Assembly (NCBI GenBank): GCA_905221605.1
Contig: CAJNDS010002082.1
Span: forward strand, 640,001-694,713
Direction of reading: 5' to 3'
DNA: 54,713 nt
From: Symbiodinium natans
Taxonomy: Eukaryota; Sar; Dinophyceae; Suessiales; Symbiodiniaceae
In this document: piece by piece, positions 1 through 12,300 of the stretch
Layout of the letters: each line of letters starts with the position of its first letter
How positions within the stretch are numbered: the first letter of the stretch is position 1
Notes under the pieces: model-generated
The model's database searches: none
What the model saw: the letters and a program-made list of their open reading frames with translations, nothing else
What the model was told of the DNA's origin: nothing
Position numbers and translations under genes: made by a program

Positions 1-221
1 GCAACAGCAGGAAATCCCGCTACCAAAGCCAGCATATGCCCCCACCTGAAAGGATCTGGTAGCTCTCCGCTGTGAGGAGCACCGTCACTCCATGCGCATG
101 CTTGACAATGCGGGAATAGTCCAGGCATTTCCCTTAGCCACCAAATATTGGCCAAGGGCGCATTCTCAGAAGACAAAACAGACTTAATCGGTGGTGCAGC
201 GGAGATTCTCAGCAAACGTAC

Positions 222-354
222 ATCATCTATCTCTTTCGCCAGGGATGCCAGTGAGGAGATGTCCACCTTGACCGTAAAAGCCTCTTGGTTTAGGCAGCGG
301 TGGTTCACCAGCTTTGTGTAGAGCTCGACGAGGAACTGCAGGCCTCGTCCTTCG
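222..354 (-). CDS. putative internal exon, unrecognised protein
   Basis: The minus strand has a pyrimidine-rich acceptor ending in CAG next to position 354 and a donor GTACGT at 221-216, leaving a 133-nt open exon that encodes a helical-looking stretch (LQFLVELYTKLVNHRCLNQ, then a segment ending SLAKEIDD). The same frame stays open to the window edge, so the exon could be longer. No family is recognised. Strand and base use agree with the spliced minus-strand genes further right, so it may belong to a gene that continues beyond position 1. Confidence 0.35.
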
Positions 355-359
355 CTGAA

Positions 360-1030
360 AGAAAAGGAAATGCTGCAGTGAGCCCCCGATCAGAAAACAA
401 AAGGCGATGACTGCGACTCGGCGTGACCATTGCTGCATACAAGCATCGAAGGCCCAGGTCTTGATTTGCCACCGCATTGGTAAGAAACAAAGGAAGATAC
501 AGGAAAATGAACGCCTGTCAATTTGAACACCATCGACACACGGAAGCTTCTAGAACATTCTGTTCAACACGAAACGGCATAACACGAAACGGCATAGCTC
601 GAAGCTTTGATGTGTGCTGTGGCTTGTGGGGTGCCTTGTTGTAGAGGCCATCTGTCAAGAACACTTGGTAGAGGGCATCCTTTCACAGAGGCAATGAAAG
701 TCCGAATGCCCTTTCGCACTGTGCTTCGCAAATGCTCTCTGTGCTCCGCGCCTGCTCCTCATCTGTTAAGGCATCCCAGTCGGCCGCCAAGGACTGCAGG
801 GCTTTCGGTTCCACGGTTCCTCAGATCGAAGCATGTGTTAAACTGAATTGGCCCTTTCATGGTTATCTGACATGAGGTTTCTGCTTGGGTCTCCTAGATT
901 TTTGCATGGGCATTCTTGTTGTACCCGGTTTCTTAAACGCGTCTTGACTTCGCAGTTGCGTCGCGATCTTAACCCAAGACTAAGCCGACTTCCAACATGG
1001 AAACCTACTGGGAAAGGGATCTGCTCCTGC

Positions 1031-1069
<39 letters not shown>

Positions 1070-2704
1070 GTTCAAGTGTCTGGCCTGGTAGGTGTTAAGG
1101 GGGCGCTCTCTGTGGTGTGCACTCTCTTTGGGAATCGATGCCCCCTTCGTAAGTCGCACACAAGTTGACGCATGGCCCAAGCAGGCGCGTGCAGCAAAGG
1201 ATGCTCGCGCGTCGCGCGAACTCCTGTGTTTGACACCACTTCCCTGGCCGTTGTCCTTTGACTGTGAACGCTTGCGCACGCGCAGGAAAAAAGATTCGAT
1301 TCTACGGGGGTAAACAAGCTGAAGAAGAGCTGACGCAGTTGTGGCAGGGTGGCCCGTTTTCGCTTGAGGCTTTGTGCAGTGTCAGATGGTTCGCAATCCT
1401 CTCAGATTTTTGTTTTGGGGTACGAGACGCATGTTCGTGTTTTTTTGCGCGCCCTCTGCGACCCAAAGTGGTCCAGTATGTTTTGGGGGGAAGGAGACCA
1501 GGGCCTTGGGCCGAGCCCGAGGCGAACATGGCAGAGCAGCCAATCAGTCCCACAAGCTTGACTTGGACATGTAGTGCGATGCAGTTGTAGCTGTCTTAGT
1601 AGTTGCCGTGAGGCCCTCATGGCTCCCTTCATGGTTCCCTCTATGGAACTTGTATGGCTCTGGCTCACTTCACCTGTCTTGTTTCATGATTCCTGTGTTG
1701 GGAAGCCAAACCTCAAAACTGGGGATCATCAGTGTGTTGCCGGGGCCGGGGGGGGGTGGGGCAGTGGCGGCCCGAGCATGGGGTTTGCTCTCTTCTGTGC
1801 TCTGCTCGCTCCATGGCTCTGTGTGGGGCCGCAGCATGTGAGCCCCAGGGTCCCCCCCCCGGCAACCATCTATGAGAAGGGAGAGGGAGAGCCCCACAGT
1901 TTCTGAAGCTCGTGGACTTAGGGGGTGTGTGTGGGGGAGAAGTGGGAGGCTTGAGGGAATCTTGAAGGGAGTTGCTAAATATTAGTGCAATTGGCACGGC
2001 TAACCGATACAGTGGAAGAACCAGGAGACCCAGGAGATCCGGTGTTGGAAGCTTCCAATTTGCAGCTGAGAAGGCGCACAAGGCTGAACAATCAACATGC
2101 AGCATGGATCTCACAAACGCATGCGACAGAAGGATTGAACCTCACCAAGGAAACGCTGCCAAAGCAGCCAAAGAGGGAGAGAGGGAGTATCTGGGGTCCA
2201 ATTATCCAGTTGCAAGCGCAATACGCAATACACGGAGCGGAATCTCTCAGGGTCTTCAGGCAACTTAGCAGGGGGACGGAAGCTTAGCAACCGGAATGTC
2301 TTACACTGACAAGTGACATGAGCGGATGACAGGTACAGCCAGAAACGCCTCACGGGCCTAACAAGTTGCACGTTACATTGTTAAAGCTGAGGCTCGTGTG
2401 AGACAGGCAAGCCTAGCCAGCACGAGATGGCTTGGGGTTTGCACCTCGAGGTGCAATGCCTCCGCGCGGCTTGCGATGTACCTCGCGACAGAGATGAACA
2501 GAAAGAGCCAGGAAAAGCACACGAAACTCGGAAAACCGCGCGATCTGGTGATACGGCAAGCACCGCCATGCGCCCTCCGTGGCTTAGGCACTCTGGAGTC
2601 CAAGTGGCCTCCAGTAGACGGCTTGCGGCTGCCCTTCCTCGAGTCAAAGCCGAGCGGCAATGCGCATTGCCACCCAAGGAGAGACAAAAGGCAAAAGGCA
2701 AAGG
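360..2704. other. no supportable gene
   Basis: Short ORFs on both strands overlap each other and none shows a domain, a convincing pair of splice sites or a coding-like composition. The stretch holds a CA microsatellite and homopurine/homopyrimidine tracts and reads as intron or intergenic DNA. Confidence 0.5.
1032..1068. repeat. CA microsatellite
   Basis: Uninterrupted AC dinucleotide repeat of about 18 units. It is a small relative of the very large CA tract at 25.4-26.1 kb. Confidence 0.95.
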
Positions 2705-2796
2705 CAATGGCCTGCAATGGCCTGCAATGGCCTGCTATGGCCTGCTATGGCCTGCTATGGCCTGCTATGGCCTGCTATGGCCTGCTATGGCCTGCT
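2705..2796. repeat. 10-bp minisatellite (CTATGGCCTG)n
   Basis: About nine head-to-tail copies of a 10-bp unit; the first copies read CAATGGCCTG and the rest CTATGGCCTG. The unit is not a multiple of three, so the repeats cycle through reading frames and the ORFs crossing them are artefacts. Two other 10-bp-period arrays occur in the window (4611-4645 and 12641-12729). Confidence 0.95.
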
Positions 2797-2799
2797 GCT

Positions 2800-3222
2800 T
2801 TCCTGGATTGCCAAGCGGCCGACACGTCCCGCAAGCAAGCCAAACCTTTGAGAACGGAGCGCCCGTTCAACTCGCTGAGGAACATGGAGCCTCGCAAAGT
2901 GATCGCGCCGGTAACCTGACAAGGTCCACGTTTCTTGCCCCATCTTGTTGCTGTGCACGACTCATGCGCAGAACCACGGTTTACACGGAGCCGAGAGGAG
3001 GGCTCCGCAGAGAATGCTGACCTGCACGAAGAGATAGATCCTCAGATCGGGAGGTACAATAAAAAAAGAACAACGTCAACTCTTGAAGGGCTTTGCTTGA
3101 CGATGGCCTTGGTTTACACCAAGGCTCTGAAAGACCTCGAAACCTTCCTCTTGAAGGCTGCATTGGAGCTGCCACACCGAATGCGGATTGTTCTCACCCT
3201 GACAGTTGGGCAAAGTGTAAAG

Positions 3223-3253
<31 letters not shown>

Positions 3254-4285
3254 AAGCTGGATGCCCACATGACCCCCGATACCTGAAGCAACTGTGCGAA
3301 GTTGAACTGGTCGAGCATGCGGACCTCGGTGATTCAAGAGCTGCAGATGCGCTGTCTCGGAATGCTTTCGGAACAGCTGGGAGAACTCATTCTGTTCTTC
3401 TCAGAGCTGCCGTGGACACCAAGAAATCGTAGGCATCTCCCCGCAGGCAGGCCATGGACGGCAGGTAGGCATCCAAGTTGGAGGTTGCGTAGCTCAGAAC
3501 CTCTCCATCTACCCTCTCTCTCAGAACCCTTCTCTCAGCCCTTCTCGCAGAACCCTTCTCTCACATGTGCACTGAGTGTCTGCGGTACGTGTTTTCTGCC
3601 TGTCTCCTTGTTCCTCCCCCTGTGCCACAGTCTGTGCCTGCTCGGGTGTGCGGCGCTGCGAGGGTGGGCAGAGCTTGGCAAAGTCCTCGCTCTTGCTCAG
3701 GCCGCCTCCCAGGAGCAAGAAGCCCGGGCCCCTCGAAAAAACATGTACTTCTTTCTAAAGAAAATGTCATCTCGGGCTCCTCTCGGGCGCCTTCAACAAC
3801 CGGATGCCTAATTGCTGCTTCGTTCAGTACTTGTTTCTGCGACACTTATCTGTAGCTTATTGTCAACTCTTTCCCGCTTCGAATACGTCTGATGTCTCGA
3901 AGGGCTTGCCACCACATCACCATCTCCTTCTAGGGCTTAGGGTTTGCCACCCAACCTGTTCTTTGAGGGCTCTTTGAGGGCTCACTGATGTTCACTGCCC
4001 ACCTGGAGGCCCATGACACGAAAATTTACAGAGTAAGCAAGAAAGGTTTAAAACTAAGGCACAGAAAAACACGACCTGCTGGTACGTAGCTGCCCCTCTC
4101 CCCACCCCCCCCCCCCACCGCCCTCTCTTCTCTCCTCTCGTCTTCCTAGTTCAACGTCGAGGGGCGGAGGGCAAGGATGATAAAGGCAGTCGTCAACTGC
4201 TCCGAGCTCATCGCTTTCGCTCCGAGGAACTCCTTGTCAGAGCTTCCAAAAGGACACCACATGACACCACACACCGCTTGAGCAC
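2800..4285. other. region with only weak exon-like fragments
   Basis: Minus-strand fragments around 3290-3430 (for example EFSQLFRKHSETAHLQLLNH, and FNFAQLLQ followed by a GTATCG donor) look coding, but I could not chain them. A GA microsatellite lies at about 3220-3255 and a C-homopolymer near 4105. A telomere-like word (TTAGGGTTT) occurs at about 3946. Otherwise I see nothing here. Confidence 0.3.
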
Positions 4286-6086
4286 AGCTTGGGCAGCGCT
4301 TGAGCACAGCTTGAGCACAAGCTTGGATCCAGCGTCCTGGATGGACGCAAAGGTCTTCTCAGACAGGCGAGCCTGTGGCTTCTGGCAGTCGACCATGCTT
4401 TTGTAGTCGTCCTGCTCTCCCGCAAACACACCAAGACATGTGCCGCAAATCACCCGCAAAGTGCATGCTGAATGCATGGAATGCAGAGGACGCGCCATTG
4501 GCAGGCGCGCAAGCGCAGTCCTTCAGAATCCAGATTGTGCTCAGAATGGAGAGGACGGCTCTCTCGGCCTCGTCCTGAACTCGTGAACACCAAGACCAAG
4601 CGAGACAGGATGCGAGGAGCCGCGAGGAGCCGCGAGGAGCCGCGAGACCGGGGCCTCCAATTGCAGGAGCGCGTACATGCCACTCACTTCACGCAGCTCC
4701 GGGAACTTCTCCTTGATGAGCTGGACCAGCTCCTTAGAAAGTCCACAAAGCGAGAGCTCTGATGCAGCACCGCTATGCACTGCTCAAAGTGCGACGGGGA
4801 CACGGTGTTGTCCAGACCTGGCTGCAAGAGGTCCTCCACCAAATTCGTGAAGTTCGTCTCCTGAGTCGGCTTCAGAGCGCCAAAAAAAACAGAAAAGCTC
4901 ACCCCACAGGATCCCCACAGGCCGCTACACGCCCAGTCCTGCGTGGTTTTGAAGCTGTGCATTCGGCCCATTCCCGGATTCAACAGATCCTAGGCTCTGT
5001 GCCAACACACGCTCGCGCAGATTCTCTGAGACAGCTAGAAAACGATGAGTACATGATCAAATGATGAGCTGGGCCGCTGCCAACTGTGTGTGCTGGACGC
5101 CGTCTTCGACCATCTCTGGCAGCAGCATCTCCCAGTTTGGGAGAGCCTCTTGGTTCTTCCTCAGAAAGAATGCAAGAAATGAAAGAAAGGAAGGAAAGAA
5201 AGGAAGGAAGGAAGGAGGGAAAAGAGAGCGAGAGACAGGCAGAGAGAGACAGAGAGAGAGAGAGAGAGATGAAAAAGATATGAGAAAGACAGAGAGAAAC
5301 CTGGCATGCAGGCTAGATGCGAATAGGAGGTCAAGAGTTTCAGCGCGTACCTGGAACCATCGGCCCGGACACTTCAGTGACACAGCACACATTGGCAGCC
5401 AAGAGGAGAATTGGCGCAGCCCATTGGGGGCAGCCAAGGGGCTCGTGCACTGCCACCACTGATCCCGGCGAGGCCTGGATGGCCTCCGCCAAAGAACAGA
5501 GTTGACAAGAGAAAGAGAAAGAGAGAGAGGTGTGGACAAGGGAGAGAGAGCGTCAGAGAGAGTCAGAAAGAGAGCCCGAGCGAGAGCGAGAGGAACAAAC
5601 AACAAAGAGAGCGGCGAAGCGGCACCTTCACGAACTCCGCCACGGGTGCTCTGAGCACCTCCACAGCGCGGTTATGAAGGTTGGGGGAGTACTTCAACGA
5701 GCAGAGAAGTGAGCCTTCGAGTAGGTCTTCGCCGTCAAGGAGGCCGAATGGGTCCTTCGGCGCTCTTCAACTTTCCGGTGCAACCCCACCCCCCAAAGAG
5801 CCGAAGCCCGACAAAGAAGAGGCGCCTCTCTCATCTTACGACTCTCAACTCTCACATTTTGACTGCTGAGTCTCAACTGATTGCCACCAAGGCACATGTT
5901 GGCATAGAGGCACAGCTCCTAACATACTAAGAGTTGCACCCTTGCGGCACCCTTGCGGCCTTGCGGCACCGCAAACCACTGCCAACCATCAATTGAGGCC
6001 AAGGCAGCAAGCCATTCATCAGACACAATCCGGAGTCCTTCTGTCAGAAGTCGCTGAGATTCCGGGGAGAACATGCACACATGCTT
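4286..6086 (-). CDS. multi-exon gene, unrecognised helical protein
   Basis: A chain of short minus-strand exons, each open in one frame and bounded by plausible splice sites: 6086-5987 (FSPESQRLLTEGLRIVSDEW, donor GTTGGC), about 5763-5626 (KDPFGLLDGEDLL ... EVLRAPVAEFVK, donor GTGCCG), 5483-5351 (acceptor GGAG/G, donor GTACGC), 5146-5057 (LPNWEMLLPEMVEDGVQ), about 4860-4746 (NLVEDLLQPGLDNTVSPSHF), 4732-4649 (ELVQLIKEKFPELREVSGMY) and about 4425-4290 (KSMVDCQKPQARLSEKTF). The peptides are amphipathic and mostly helical; I recognise no domain. Introns are short and filled with GA-rich repeats. It may be a separate gene just downstream of the ion channel or the channel's own C-terminal extension. 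Individual exons are moderately convincing; the joined model is inference. Confidence 0.45.
4611..4645. repeat. short 10-bp tandem repeat
   Basis: Three and a half copies of CCGCGAGGAG lying in an intron of the surrounding minus-strand gene, just after the donor of the exon ending near 4649. Confidence 0.85.
5170..5600. repeat. purine-rich simple repeats (GGAA/GA)
   Basis: Two blocks of GAAAGGAAGG- and GAGAGA-type sequence (about 5170-5310 and 5505-5600) flank a predicted exon. On the minus strand they are polypyrimidine, as expected inside introns upstream of acceptors. ORFs made of K/R/E repeats on the plus strand are artefacts of this composition. Confidence 0.8.
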
Positions 6087-6399
6087 CTGCAATGTGAGGG
6101 GCGGCCTCCCTCCAGCGGATCATGCGAGTGGCTGTTGCGACCCATCGACACATCCTCGCAGCGCGAGGTGTTGCTCGGTTGATGCTACCCTTCTACACAG
6201 AAGGTCTTTGTGCAGCATATACCGGATACTTGTTGGGTCTTCTGCAGGGAGCTGCCATATTGCTATGCAAGCAAGAGGCAGATCGCTGCAAATGCAGCAT
6301 GAACTGCCCTCCCAGCGTAATCAAGAGGCCTCTGCAGCAATGAAATGCAGAGCTGTTGTTGCAGTTCCTGCTAAAGTCTGCTGAAGCGTCTTTGGGGCC

Positions 6400-9300
6400 T
6401 TCCGCCCTCTTGCCCTGCTGAAAGACATCCTCCCCTTGCACTGAGTTGATCGTTCGGAACGCCGCACTCAATCGGCCAGAGATGCCCACACGGTCCTTGG
6501 GCAGAATCCACAACACAAAAAAGCTGTTGACTTCACGACGCTTCTGCACTTGGCGTACATCTGCACTTGGCGTACACCTTGACTTCGGAACCTTCGAAGA
6601 CCAAGCAAGCTGCATCCATGAGAAGATGGAAGAATTGGTGCCTTATGTCCAACACACACAAGACAGCTTGCAAGAAACTCAGCCACAGTACTGCGCTTAC
6701 TGCCTGAAGTTCCCTGAGGGACGTGCGTCTCCAACTTCTGACCGATCTTCACGATGTGGAGTTCTTCCAGCAGCGTGCTGGGCAGGAACTTGAGCGCGAT
6801 CGGTTCCTTGACATCCATGGGGGAATCCTTGGACTCGAGAACATCGCTCAGCGAGTCCAGGAGCTTCCTCAGCACGGGTCTCCCAGAGCTCATTGAGATG
6901 CGGCAGAGGACGGGCTGTCGACAAGAAGCCCATGTGGCTCGGAGCTGACTTCAGTTGCTCTCCGGCGGTGCGCGAAAATCTGCGAACTACATTGGGAGAT
7001 AAAAATGCGGTGGCAAGTTAAACAGGCCGTGAGAATTGCCGAAATCCGGGGGATTTCAGGTGCATGAAAGCAAAAAAGCGTCAAACAGTCTTCCCCCCCG
7101 CCCCCTCCCCAAAAGACACAAAAACACCGTGAGACTGAACCCGTTGGGTGGCCAGCTGCCGAGTCAGCTTCTCAGGAGCATTGGTCTTGAAGAGCCAGCG
7201 CTGCAGATCCTTGGCACTCGGCTCTGTTAGGCTCCTTGTTGGGCCCCTGCTGGCTCTGCTGTTGCAACGCTCGGCGCTTTGAGGCCCAGGCCCTTCGCAC
7301 CGTATCCCTCTCCTCAACGTGTTTTCTGATTGTCAGCATTTGGGCCCCTTTTGAACAAGATATGACTTTCTTCCCTGCCTTCGCCTTCTCCTTCAGCAAG
7401 TTCAGAGTGCCGCCAATCTCGGTTGTGCCCGTTAAGCTTCCAATCAGCTTCCAGCAAAGACTTCTAAATTTTGCACGTGTCCGTAGAGTTGCTCGCGCCC
7501 CCCGTGATCTACGATAGGTCTGTCTGAAGTGAAACGACAAGGGAACCATTCAGCATTGTGTGGCTCCCCGAGAACGACTGACAATTCGCAGCCCGGCTCC
7601 CCGACCAGCAAACGATGAGTTTGGATGAGTTTGGTGGTTGGGGCAATGAGGTGGGCTTCCCGAAAGCAGAGCTGTCCCAGTGTGTCGTAATTGTTTTTGG
7701 CCATTTGCTAGGAAATCAAAAAATGACCCGGCGGCCAACTTCTGTTTGGGCAGCCTCAACACATTCTTCATCTCCTGGGACCCTTTCCCCACGAACTGGC
7801 GCCCAAGCAGCTCATAGGGCTCATTGGCGTGTCACGCAATCGCGCTGCTAGACCCCGAAAGGTGGGAACTTTCACCAGCCTTGAGGTTGGCCCCTTTCAC
7901 ATGCACATGCTGCATCATGCGCCTGTCCCCCCGCTCCCAGTTTCCCTTGAGGAATGCTCAGCAAGTTGTCGCAGTGGACTTGCATTTACTCTCCCCAATC
8001 TCCCCCCTCCCGCGACATTTTTAATTCTTCATCATTCACCAATCTATGTAGCTCTCCTCTACAACTATCATGCATATCGTCATACAAAATCCTTGATCAA
8101 TTATAGCATTATCAAGCATATCAATATGAACTCTTTGTTTATCATGACTATCAACAACAAATAGTTATTTGTGCATTTGTTTTACCCCAAAAATGTCTCC
8201 ATACTGGACGAATCTTGGATGTACCAACAAGATCCCAACAATCAAAAGATATGTTATATGTTAAAATGGCATTAAAACCACCATATTGCTGCGCCACGTT
8301 TCCGACGCTACGCCCGGAAGACGAATTATGGGGGGGGGGGTCTCCCACCAAACCCCTCCCCCCACCCGTCCCCAACAACAACCCATGGTATCCCCTAGCC
8401 TATAAAGGCGAAAGGGGAGGGGGGGCAGGCCTCAAGAATAACAACCTTCGACAATCACTCCTCGGCTTTCACGAGCGCCAAGGGGCCTTTCCAATCTGCG
8501 CGCCCAGCAACGGCAAGCAAGTCAGGATGACGGCCTCACATGGAGAGGCTGCGGACGAACCTTGCAACAGCCCACTGATCCCCCAACAGCCCCCAATGCC
8601 ACGACCTGGGCCAACTGTGACCCCTACGAACGCCTTTGATCCAGAACAGCTCCGAAAATCTCATGCTTTTCCCCTTTACCACGTAGCTTAAACATAGGAG
8701 GCATCACGGATATCTTTGTCTAAAAAAACACGAAACTTGCACCACACCCTGGTGTTTTCAACAACATTCAGACTTCAGAAGAGCTGGGGAACTGGGGAAC
8801 AGCCAGTTCTTGCCACGAGGCGATGATCACAGCTTGCTCGAGCTCGTTCTGGGGCTGGTATGGAAATGGGGCTGGCGTGTACCTTGGCAGGCTGGCGTGG
8901 GCCCAGCGACAAAGCCACAAAGCCACAATCGGGATCACGTTTCATAGCACCAGAGCAGTCTAAGTTGCTGAGCAATTGCCCAGTTGAAGCTCTGCCTGCA
9001 GGTGCACTGAGCCATGAACCCTCACTGCCCCGCGCCAATGCCAACGGGTCCGAGCAGCATGTACTGAAGGCCGGGGCTGATGCTCTCCATCCTTTTGACG
9101 TCCACAGTGCACACAAGTGCACACAGAAACATAGACTATCGGCAAAGATGGGTTCTGCCCACAATCAGTGTCTAGCTCTGCTCAGCTCTGCTGTGCTCAG
9201 TGTCTAGCTCTGCTCTGCTGCGCCTGAATGCAGCAATGCAGCCCAGGTGCCCATATTTTATGTGCCAACTTCTCGCTTTCTCGTCTCCGCAGTCTCCCGC

Positions 9301-12300
9301 TGCTTCGTGTCCGCCGGGAGACGGCGTTGTCTCGTCTCCCGTTGTTTCGTCTCCCGATGTGATCGTCCCTACGTAGAAGAGCAGGCATGCGAGGATGTGG
9401 TTCACTGCAAGGACTTGGGCGACGCATTGGAAGATCGTCAGGTACAACACAAATTTCATGTTGCCCTTCGCAGCAAGGCGGTTTTCCAAGGCGATCATCA
9501 CCTGAGAAAGCCACACGGAACACTTCGGAAATATCATCGAGCTATTTTTGGAGCGTTGAATCTGGCTCGGGGAATCTGCAAGCAAGGTACGCCCCGGAAC
9601 TTCAGGATCCGCATGAGGCGCAGCAGGCTAAAGAGGCGGAGATTGTCGTTCTGAACGAGCTCCAACAAGAGGACCACGTCCAAGGTCACCAAGCCCACCT
9701 CGGAAGTACAACAAAGCGGACGCGAAGCCTGTGAACACCACATGAACACCACATCTCGCCACATCTCGCCACATCTAATGTTGTCGTTTCGGGATCCCCG
9801 GCATCCAAAGGAAATCTCGTGCCTGAGCAAGGATGTTGCAAAAAATTGCCACAAAAAGGTGACGCAAGGCACCCGTACACCCCGAGCATCGGGCAGAGGT
9901 ATGTAAGAGCCGCCTTGGGCGAGACTTGCCTGGCACGGTGCAGGATACATCTAGCTGAAAGAAGCAGAAGACCAACTTGCATCACCTTGCCAAGCCTCAC
10001 CAAAACTACACATGACAAACCATAAAAAACCTAAGGAAGGGAAGCTCCATTTGCACATGAGCCGCAGAATGCTCGGGATGAAGGACATGCAGATATCGAA
10101 GCTCCATAGTCCTGGGCCGACCTGCAAAACAGGAAACGACTGACACGACTTGAGCAGACGCATTGACGGCGCTGATCCCCGACGCATGTAAAACACCCAT
10201 GCCCGACAAGATTTGCCCAGATTGCAAGAAAAACACTGTACCATTGTGCACGCCCGACTCCGGCGGATACAGACAAAACAAGAACATGGTGCTTGCCGAA
10301 CTCTGAAGGCAGCTCTTCAATGAGCCCAATGACAAATTCGGTTGCACTTCCTTCGGCTCTCCAACACGAGGCCTTTTCAAGGTGTTCAATCAAGCTCCCC
10401 ATTGAACGTTGGGGACAAGCCCGACTCTACGCGGTTCTTCATCGCTGCTATACGTTGCTATGTTTGTGTTCTAGGTCGTTATCGCAACTTGTTGCAAATT
10501 GTTGGGGGGAAGCGGTTTCGGGGGAACTTGAAAGCACGCTGCACACCTGGAAGTAGATGGCCAGCGCTGTTTCCTGTCTGGCATCGGGCCAAGCCAGCGT
10601 CAGAGGGATCAAGACCGTGTCAAGCACGACGAGGAGGAGCGTGCAGATCTGCCAGAAGTAGTGTGCGCTGGACACCCAAGACGAGCCTCCATTTTATCGC
10701 AAGATGCAGACTCATGCAATAAACTTTAGGTGTTTAGATGTGTTGAAAGCGCTGCACTTCACAAAGGCTGAGGTCGCGACAGGTGTGAGAAAGTTCTAGA
10801 CCGGCATATCGCACACTGCTGAATCTCTTGCTGTCTTTGACACCTCGCCAAGTGTTCTCAGTCTTTGTGGTCACAAGACATCAACAGCCAGTTGCGTATT
10901 CTGCTCTCAGGGGAACACTGTATAGGTTGTTGTACATTGCAATGGCTTCCTCCTCGGAGACAACGAAGCTCTCGCTCCAATCATCCTGAGCGATCAGACT
11001 CAAGAGCACGAAGAAAAACGCAGACTACGCAGACTACGCAGGCTGGCAGCAAACAGCTGCTCGCCAGAAAACAACTGACAGGGATGTTGAGACATTACAT
11101 TTTACACCCTCGACACCCCCACCTTCTCTTCGCAAACCCTGGAGCAGTCCATAGTCTGTTGGCATAGCTCGCTACGGCGCATGCTTCACCCACAAACTGA
11201 AACACCTCACACGAACCCTTACGAGCAGTTGGCAGACTTTGTGAGCAGGCTATCCTTCAGTTCGCCGGTTCCTTTCGAGCCCCTTCGCGTTCCAAACACA
11301 AGTCAACCAAGAGCCCTTGGCCCGAGTTTCAGTGACATCCCTTGTCACGGTCAAGCATGTTCTGAAATCAAGAGGGAAGCGGAGTTGAAAAGAAATGCCC
11401 CCCCCCCCCCAACTCTCTTCGGCTCGGTGTCCAGCAGGCGCAAGCCGCCACCTGCCGAAACACTTGGCCAATCGAGAAAGAAGAAAAAAAAACACCAACA
11501 TGAAAGGAATTGTGAGAGAATGTGAACTTCCCTCCCCCTTCCCTCCCCCATCTCACCAGCGAGCGCCTTTCCGCGAGGCAAGTGCAAGGTTCCCTTCTGA
11601 GCGCTTCTTCGCCAGCGTCGTGTTCTGGCTCCTCGGAGCAGCCTTTGACATGGTCGGAACTCCATTCACCAGCTCAAACTTCTCCTTCGCCTCGGATTGA
11701 GTCAGCTACGCTACACTGCCACGAGTATCAGCTCCACACTCAACTCCTACCTGAGCACTTGGGGAGAACAAAAAATCTGCAGCTGCACCTTACCAACACA
11801 GTAGCCCCTGTAACACTGGGGCAGCAAGTCTCAACAGCTGCAACAGCCATGATTTGGCGATAGCCGCCACCTCCCGGGTTCCTGCACAGATTTCGTCATG
11901 CTTACTGCTGCTCTGCTGTGGTGCTCGAGCACCATGGCGAAATCTGCCCTCGCTGCACGGGATCATCCAGATCACTTTCGTGAAATACGCCCGTGATTCG
12001 GGTGAGGCATGCTGCAGCATACATGTGGGATACGAATCGAAAACATGAATGGAGGGAAAACCTTTCCTGCAACTGATTTAGCTCTTTCCTTCCCTTCGTG
12101 GCTCGCCCTGTTTCCCGTTTCGTCTTGTTGAGCTATCTTATGATTAGTCGGTCTTGCTTTGTTGCGGCCTCTCCTCTCTCATCCTACCCACTACATCGGA
12201 AACAGGACAGTGCAGCGTGAACTTACGCCGACAAGAAGCTGCCGCTTGGCCCCTGTCAGGCGTAGCCTTGGAGCAAACACGATGCAAAACATCCAGCACA

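Noticed and set aside
8215-8691. 158-codon plus-strand ORF
   Set aside because: It spans a G10 homopolymer and C-rich tracts, lacks any motif and lies against the strand of the channel gene around it.
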